Source: Saposhnikovia divaricata
Taxonomy: Eukaryota; Streptophyta; Magnoliopsida; Apiales; Apiaceae
Direction: 5' to 3'
Assembly (NCBI GenBank): GCA_036435485.1
Contig: CM071596.1
Coordinates: 12,118,001 to 12,182,000, forward strand
DNA length: 64,000 nt
This document shows, piece after piece, positions 57,872 through 64,000 of this stretch. The translations under genes were made by a program, and so were the position numbers. Every line of letters starts with the position of its first letter. The stretch's first letter is position 1. The notes under the pieces were generated by a model that saw only the letters and a program-made list of their open reading frames with translations, made no database searches and had not been told where the DNA came from.

Positions 57872-58871
57872 AAGACACTAAAAACGCAAAGTGAGTACGC
57901 TAAAGCCGAACTACTACATAATCGCTAACCGAGACAACCCAATTCTGAGGCTCTCGACAACCGATCCGCACCCTAAAAGAGAATCCACCACTCTGATACG
58001 CCGCCTCCAAGCAGACCTATCTGCACACATGGTCTCATTTAAGTCTAAGGCCTTCAAATCCAGCCTGAGCTGCTCTTCCCACGACCTCCTCGGTCTGCCT
58101 CTCCTCCTCGCCCCAACAATCGAAAGACTTTCGACCCTCCTCACTGGGGCTTCAGCCAGCCTCCTACGGACATGGCCGAACCATCTCAGCAACTTAGGGA
58201 AGGAAGGCTGAGATGGTTCGGCCATGTCCGTAGGAGGCTGGCTGAAGCCCCAGTGAGGAGGGTCGAGAGTCTTTCGGTTGTTGGGGGGAGGAGGAGAGGC
58301 AGACCGAGGAGGTCGTGGGAAGAGCAGCTCAGGCTGGATTTGAAGGCCTTAGACTTAAATGAGACCATGTGTGCAGATAGGTCTGCTTGGAGGCGGCGTA
58401 TCAGAGTGGTGGATTCTCTTTTAGGGTGCGGATCGGTTGTCGAGAGCCTCAGAATTGGGTTGTCTCGGTTAGCGATTATGTAGTAGTTCGGCTTTAGCGT
58501 ACTCACTTTGCGTTTTTATTGTCTTCTGTTTTCTGGTTTTGCAGGTACAGGGATCTTGGCTCGGTGCTGTCTCTGCGCAGGATTTTTCGTGTGGCTGGAG
58601 TGCATCAAGTTTTGAGTATCATAAATCCTCGCAGGTAGGTAGGCCCCATGTGGAGAACGCCATGGGCGCAGGTATGACATTGATCATTTCCGTATCATTT
58701 GGTTTCTGTTGTATTTATCACACTCTTTGTATGTCGTGCACTTAGCCGAGGGTCTACACGGAAATAGCCTCCCCGCTCTAAAAGTGGGGGTATGGTCTGC
58801 GTACATCCTACCCTCCCCAGACCCTGCTCTGAGCGGGATATACTGGGTATGTTTGGTTTGGTTTGGTTTGG
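57872..58871 (+). mobile_element. RTE-type LINE 3' end with an inverted duplication at its 5' side
   Basis: Flanked by GGAGCATAGTAG at 57860-57871 and 58872-58883, a perfect 12-bp target duplication. The direct part (58207-58871) encodes the C terminus of an RTE-clade reverse transcriptase (RLRWFGHVRRRLAEAPVRR, SWEEQLRLDLKALDL, WRRRIRVVDSLLG). A 3' UTR and a TTTGG repeat tail follow. The left part (57872-58190) is a near-perfect reverse complement of about 58207-58527, separated by a 16-base spacer (58191-58206). The 3' UTR matches the fragment at 32319-32728. Confidence 0.9.
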
Positions 58872-58919
58872 GGAGCATAGTAGGAAAGTTGGTCAGTTCA
58901 CTGTCCCGAACTTGGCTAA

Positions 58920-59283
58920 GAGTAACTCCAAGAGATCCCTTATACGACCTCCTAACTCAAATTATAAGGGATTATGTTTAAAATTGTGCTCCAACAGGCT
59001 CTTAACTTTTCCTTAAAAAGTTAAGAGCATCATGTAATCCCTTATCTTTAAGGGCTCCCTTATTTCACTTTTATCAATAAAATATTATTTCCCCTCCTCT
59101 TTTCAATTGTTTCCCTCTTTTTTTGTTCTTGCTTCCTTCTTTTATTTATTATTTAATAATTATAAGGTTCAATTATAAGGAAGCTTGTTGGAGTTGTCAT
59201 ACCTTATAATATCCTAAATCACTAAGAGCCTAATATTTTATAATATTTATAAGGAAAACACAAGGAGGCTCTTGGAGTTGCTC
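58920..59283. mobile_element. PIF/Harbinger (Tourist-type) MITE
   Basis: 364 bp with ends GAGTAACTCCAAGAG and CTCTTGGAGTTGCTC, flanked by TAA at 58917-58919 and 59284-59286. Same class as 3467-3848. Confidence 0.8.
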
Positions 59284-59336
59284 TAAGTGCCGCTGTGTCC
59301 TGTGTGTGTTACTTTTTACTTTATTTTTTTTTACTT

Positions 59337-59338
<2 letters not shown>

Positions 59339-59395
<57 letters not shown>
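59339..59395. repeat. (TA)n microsatellite
   Basis: About 28 TA units directly abutting the left end of a foldback element. Confidence 0.9.
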
Positions 59396-59397
<2 letters not shown>

Positions 59398-59939
59398 CAA
59401 GTGCTCAAATACAAACCACTTTTAAAATAAAAACCTACAAACCAACACTAAATTAATTATATTTCATTTATTCTAAGGTTCCCGCAAAGGGTACCTTCAC
59501 AAAAAATGCTTAAAATAATTGGCTCTATCCATAAAAAAAAAAAAAAAAAAAAAACTTGTCGTGGAAATGCGAAGCATTTAAGACAGTAAACGGATGAGTT
59601 AGGTAGTCATGAGGGCCGCAGGCCCTCGACACACCCGTCAATCGTCTATTGCCTTTACCATTGATTGCCATTCCTTACAACTTTAGAATGATAAAGGCGC
59701 GAAGCGCCGTACAAGAAGGTGCGAAGCACCGTTAACCAGTGAAATCCACTGCCACGTCATCACGTGAACAGTGAATTTTTTTTTATTTTTTTTTATTTTT
59801 TTGTTGGATAGAGCCAATTATTTTAAGCATTTTTTGTATTGGAGTACCCCTAGTTTGGTCATTAGATTAGCTTGAAATATTAGATTATGCTTGGTTTGTA
59901 GGTTTGTATTTTAAGGAGGTTTGTATTGGAGTAGCCCCC
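59396..59939. mobile_element. foldback element 1 inserted in a TA microsatellite
   Basis: 544 bp. The left end (GGCAAGTGCTCAAATACAAA, AAACCTACAAACCAA) and the right end read inverted (GGGGGCTACTCCAATACAAA, AAACCTACAAACCAA) match at most positions over about 50 bp. A second inverted pair, TTAAAATAATTGGCTCTATC and its complement, lies at about 59510-59531 and 59805-59826. The centre has GCGAAGCGCC/GCGAAGCACC repeats. TA tracts lie on both sides (59339-59395 and 59940-59956). Confidence 0.65.
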
Positions 59940-59956
59940 TATATATATATATATAT

Positions 59957-60292
59957 GGGCCTTTGCTCCATACAGAACATACCTTAGATCTATTAGATCC
60001 TTTGGCCCCCCTAGGGGCACCCAATACAAAAAGGTTGTTATTTTTTTACCCTCTATCAAGTCTGCAAAAAAAAAAAAAATATTTGAAAATTACTATTCAT
60101 TGATGACATCATCGATGACGTCATCGATGAACAGTAATTTTCAAAAAAAAATTTCCCTTTTTTTTGCTGGTTTGCTAGAGGGTAAAAAAATAACATTTTT
60201 GTATTGGGTGCTATGACGGAACTCTTAAATTATATTAGATATGAGGTGTTATTTATTGTTTGTTATATAAGGTGTTTGCTATGGAGTGCAAC

Positions 60293-60296
<4 letters not shown>
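59957..60296. mobile_element. foldback element 2 inserted in a TA microsatellite
   Basis: 340 bp with inverted repeats. GCACCCAATACAAAAA and TTATTTTTTTACCCTCTA on the left (60017-60055) are answered by their complements at about 60172-60213. The centre (60082-60142) is a near-perfect palindrome around GATGACGTCATCGATG. TA tracts flank it at 59940-59956 and 60297-60369. Confidence 0.65.

Positions 60297-60369
<73 letters not shown>
60297..60369. repeat. (TA)n microsatellite
   Basis: About 36 TA units adjoining the right end of foldback element 2. Confidence 0.9.
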
Positions 60370-60372
<3 letters not shown>

Positions 60373-60768
60373 TAGAGAAAAAGAACCTTGAGATTGATCT
60401 CAGAAAACTTTTCCTAAGAAACTTAATAAATATATTTTAAATTTGATTTGACCCGCAGGGCTAATTAAAAAAATTTTGATTTTACAAAAATGTCCACCTC
60501 TTATTTACATATAAATCCCATGTGTCTCAAACATCTCAGGCTCCCTAATCTCTATATTTTATCTCTCCTTTCTTCTGAATTCAACTGTATTGCACATGTA
60601 AATATAATGTTAATATTAACGTTACTATAAATTATGAATATGTAAATAAACATTACAAAATGCGAAAAATCTAACGTTCATTTTTTTTTGACACTATAAA
60701 TATGAAAATTTCACTTCTATTTTTTCACACTTCTCATCTTCTTCAAAAAATTATATAAAGAGAAAAAA

Positions 60769-61736
60769 ATGAATCCCCATCAATATTCATCTTCAAATCC
60801 TCAAAATACAAACTCGAATTCTCAATTCTCGAACACCCAATTTTCGTATCCATTTTTGAATGCTAATTTTTCGTTTTCCCAAAAACAAATATCGATAATT
60901 CTCAATTTTCCAACCCACAAAATTCGTGTTATTCTCCTCAAACGCTAAATTCTCAAAACCCGTTTCCTATTCCTTTTTACCCCAACGCTCAAAATTCACA
61001 ATTTTCGTATGGTTCAAATTTTCCACATCCATATTTCGGAAATCAACAAACCCATACTACTAATCAAAATTTTCCACACTCATAAACTTCTAATTTTGAT
61101 GCTACAAATATTATTGATTTGAATAATGATGTCAATGAACTCGACGACACACGAGGAGGTGTAACTCAGTGGAATTAGAGTGAAGATAAATTCTTAATTA
61201 GCGCATGGTTGAATGTGTCGATTGATCCCGTGATCAGTGCAGATAAAAATGGTGAAGTATTTTGGAATCGAATTCGTAACTATTGTGAAGAAAGTAATCC
61301 TGAGCTTATCAAAAGAGGGGTTGTAGCTATCAAAAAAAGATTGCAACGAATAAATGAAGGGGCTCAATGATATGGAGTGAGGAAGCTGTTTGAAAATGGG
61401 GAGTGGCACAAATTTGGACAACATAATTGCGGCAACTCATGACTTTCATAAAACTAGATACAAAAAAAAGTCTTTGAAAATCATTGGAATGATCTAAAGA
61501 GAATGTCTAAGTGGAGACAACCTAAAGACATAAGTATTGGAACAAATAGTGGAAGTGCAAAGAGAAGTAAATTAAGTGATCCTGGGAACTACTCATCATC
61601 GATGAATGAAACACCAATTAATGAGATTGTTGTTGAATCTTCATTAGCAGCTAAAAGGAACGGGAAGGGAAAGACAAACTCAACTGCTATCAAAGAGTAT
61701 GAAGAAATAAAAGTTCTTATAATTTCTGTTTTTTAA
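60769..61736 (+). pseudogene. decayed PIF/Harbinger accessory gene (Myb/SANT-like ORF1)
   Basis: Starts MNPHQYSSSNPQNTNS, a low-complexity Asn/Ser/Phe region, and then loses frame near 60890. From 61110 it continues as LNNDVNELDDTRGG, SEDKFLISAWLNVSIDPV (SANT/Myb-like helix), EVFWNRIRNYCEESNPEL, LFENGEWHKFGQH and HWNDLKRMSKWRQP. A C-terminal SNSGSAKRSK-like and AAKRNGKGK basic region follows, with the last stop at 61736. This order is that of the DNA-binding partner protein of Harbinger transposases and their domesticated relatives (often annotated as GST-T3-like in plants). Stops at about 61085, 61178, 61368 and 61440 make it a pseudogene. No DDE transposase gene is seen beside it. Confidence 0.65.
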
Positions 61737-61882
61737 TTATGTAATGCATTTTAATATTAAGTAAATTTTTATTTTCAATTTTATTAATATTTCAAATTTA
61801 AATTTCTCATTTTTTGACTTTTTAATCCTTTCATTTTGTAAGTCTTTTTTAATCATTTCATTAAAAGTAAAAACAAATATTA

Positions 61883-62186
61883 CTTCCTCTGTCCCAAAAA
61901 GATTGACACACTTTCCTCTTTGGAAAGTTCCAAAACTAATGAATCTATTATATTTACTATTTTTGAACACTACTTTTTACTATTACACTCACTACTTCTT
62001 TATTTTATACTCTTTCTTACACTATTACACCGACTACTTTCTCCATTATATCACATCTATTATTAAATATTGATGGGTCCTACCACTTTATCTACTTTTT
62101 ACTAACTTTACTCTTTTTTACTACATTTTCTTAATCTCCGTGAAAATCAAAGAGGTTCAAACAATTCGGGTTCGGGACGGAAGGAG
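61883..62186. mobile_element. Stowaway MITE
   Basis: 304 bp with ends CTTCCTCTGTCCC and, from the right, CTCCTTCCGTCCC, flanked by TA at 61881-61882 and 62187-62188. Confidence 0.8.
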
Positions 62187-62450
62187 TATATCTTAATTAT
62201 ATTACAAATTAAAAATCATATAAAATTAATTAAGTGTGGCCCACAAAAAATTAGGACTTCATAAGCGATGACGATCCATCTATACTTTCACTTTACGTAA
62301 GCGATGACGTTGTGGTTTTCTTATCCGTATTGATTCCTTCCACCGCACTAGAAAATAGAAATGTCTCCAAGTATCCCTGTTACTTAAATTCAAAACAGAT
62401 GAGCTAAAAAGAATCCAAAATCTCATTACCCTTTGTCTGAATTTTTATTC

Positions 62451-62458
62451 TATAAATT
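62451..62458 (+). promoter_or_regulatory. TATA box of the aldo-keto reductase gene
   Basis: TATAAATT lies 106 bp before the start codon at 62557. Confidence 0.4.
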
Positions 62459-62556
62459 GATCATTACTACTTGACTCTGTGTACAAAAAATCACCAATCA
62501 ACACTCTCTCATCTGCTCAGCTCAACTCACTAAATTACACTACAAAATACACAAGA

Positions 62557-63519
62557 ATGGCTAGTGGTGGTGCAGTAGTCCCCAGAATGAAGTTAGGATC
62601 ACAGGGTCTTGAGGTTTCAGCTCAGGGTCTTGGTTGCATGGGCATGTCTGCTTTCTACGGTCCTCCCAAACCCGATAATGATATGATCAATCTCATCCAC
62701 CAAGCTATCGAAATTGGCATCACTTTTCTTGACACTTCTGATATGTATGGTCCTCACACCAATGAAATCCTGCTTTCTAAGGTCTCTTCCACTCTGTCTT
62801 TATCTATATAATTTCTGTTTAATATAGTTGAAGGCATATTTGGCTAGTTGGTTACTTAATATGGTATCGCGATTTTGAACCCTCCCACCACCAAGTGTTG
62901 CATTTAATTATTTGTGTGTTCTGTTTTATTGTCTGTGATTTTCCAGTCCTATAAGAAGTGTTGAATGCAGTATATGATTCAATCGAGGACTGCTCCTAAG
63001 TCCTAACAGTTTAAAGGTTTTGGAAGAGTTTATTTCTTAACAATATCATATCATGTTATCTTGGTTTTCAAATAAGTGTTGTTTTGAGTTTTGGCATGGG
63101 TAGGACTGGGAGAGTGGGAGAAATATATATAGTTATACTCCATGTTAGATTTCTATATTTTGAACCATGTAATATTCATATTGTAAAATGTTTATTTGAT
63201 TACATTAATCGTTAGGATTGCTTACACATTAGTTCGTATATAAATCTGTTATGGAGATATCAAGATATATTTTGATGAGGGCAATTAGTTGATTGAATTA
63301 GATTGGGTGTGATTGTAGGCTTTAAAGGGTGGAGTCAGAGACAAAGTTGAACTGGCTACCAAGTTTGGGATCAGTACAGATGGCCAAATCAGAGAAATTC
63401 GGGGCGACCCAAAATACGTACGGGCAGCCTGTGAGGCTAGCTTGAAGAGGCTTCAGCTTGATTGTATTGATTTGTACTATCAGCACCGTGTTGACACTCG
63501 GGTGCCAATTGAAGTCACG
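62557..63519 (+). CDS. aldo-keto reductase (AKR13/IN2-2-like), first two exons; continues past the window
   Basis: Exon 1 (62557-62781, 75 codons) and exon 2 (63319-63519, 67 codons) join in phase, giving the N-terminal 142 aa of an NADPH-dependent aldo-keto reductase of the plant auxin-induced/IN2-2 group. These are cytosolic enzymes of about 340 aa that reduce aldehydes and ketones. MKLGSQGLEVSAQGLGCMGM is the family start. The catalytic tetrad is visible: D59 and Y64 in FLDTSDMYGPHTNE, K90 in ELATKFG and H131 in LYYQHRVD. The start chosen at 62557 begins MASGGAVVPRM; an in-frame upstream ATG at 62479 has no homologous sequence. Remaining exons lie beyond 64000. Confidence 0.88.
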
Positions 63520-64000
63520 GTATGTTAGTCGATACATTTTTGTATTTGTTTTCTCACAAATTAGTTGTCAAGATCGGTGCTCCTCAAACTGAAAAATCAC
63601 AAAATCTCGTATCTTTTTTTGAGAATAAGGTCAATTACACGATATATTAATGCTTACACGCACTTGTCACAACTGTCAACTGGCTTCAACCAGAAAATAC
63701 AAGCAGCTCACCGAACTAGCATCCACAGTCGAGATCTTCAACCCGAGAAGAGCTCAGCAATAAGCTACATCCTAACGGGCTCACCAGTCCAAACACCCAC
63801 CATTGACCAGCAACATTATACCCACCCTCTCACCTGGCACCACCTACTCCAACCCTCAACCCCGTTGGTAGTTTTTTTGTATAGCGATGATCTAAGTTAG
63901 TAATATAAATTAACTGTTTATATAAAAGAAATTACTGTGCTGTACTTATAAGCTTCATGAATGACATATTGTGGTGTATTATTGACAACTGATTGTTGTA
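63520..64000 (+). other. intron of the aldo-keto reductase gene (to window end)
   Basis: Begins with the donor GTATGT. A less AT-rich stretch at about 63610-63890, beginning TTTTTTTGAGAATAAGGTC, has the look of a retroposed or inserted piece, but I cannot name it. Confidence 0.4.

Noticed and set aside
57914..58483. Two overlapping Arg-rich open frames on opposite strands as a divergent gene pair
   Set aside because: Both encode the same RTE reverse-transcriptase end; they are arms of one inverted duplication within a LINE.
60204..60440. Open frame rich in Tyr-Ile repeats
   Set aside because: It is only the translation of a (TA)n microsatellite.
62479..62556. Upstream in-frame ATG as start of the aldo-keto reductase
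   Set aside because: The added residues have no family similarity, and the ATG lies close to the putative TATA box; the ATG at 62557 precedes the conserved start.

Overview
The window is nuclear DNA of a flowering plant, very probably a eudicot. Genes are split by GT-AG introns, long AT-rich intergenic stretches are full of plant-type transposons, and the host genes are plant families (WAT1-type transporter, flavonol synthase, aldo-keto reductase). The flavonol synthase reads like those of the parsley/carrot family, so Apiaceae is a reasonable but unproven guess. I see no rRNA or tRNA gene, no CRISPR array and no bacterial operon.

Layout. 1-5.8 kb: a dead mariner-like transposase gene broken by a solo LTR, two relics of a B-type response-regulator DNA-binding domain separated by nested MITEs, then a Stowaway and a foldback element. 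5.98-12.73 kb: three related non-autonomous Helitrons on the minus strand, one apparently nested in the end of another. 13.7-16.3 kb: small elements and a tandem tRNA-related repeat. 16.8-19.2 kb: an intact seven-exon WAT1-related gene. 21.5-27.5 kb: a cystatin-like-family pseudogene split by a full-length copia element with a perfect 5-bp target duplication. 27.6-32.7 kb: three Mutator-like non-autonomous elements, a GC-rich foldback and an RTE LINE tail.

32.8-54.0 kb: a seven-exon gene for an OB-fold-type nucleic-acid-binding protein (413 aa). Its fourth intron is 16.6 kb long because it holds a copia element (36716-52059) that itself contains about 10 kb of rearranged copies of another copia family, including inverted LTRs and internally deleted derivatives. 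55.4-57.3 kb: a three-exon flavonol synthase gene on the minus strand. 57.9-60.4 kb: a 5'-inverted LINE insertion, a Harbinger MITE, and two foldback elements sitting in TA microsatellites. 60.8-61.7 kb: a decayed Harbinger accessory gene. 62.6 kb to the end: the first two exons of an aldo-keto reductase.

Four host genes look functional (WAT1-like, OB-fold protein, flavonol synthase, aldo-keto reductase). In each, the exons I could join keep the reading frame throughout. They have no evident shared pathway; the window is ordinary gene space heavily remodelled by transposons. I found no clearly new biological system. The best leads are structural: the giant intron, the LINE inverted duplication, a young copia with a 39-bp palindrome and heavily broken ORFs, the recurrent gag-to-tail deletion derivatives, and the nested Helitrons.
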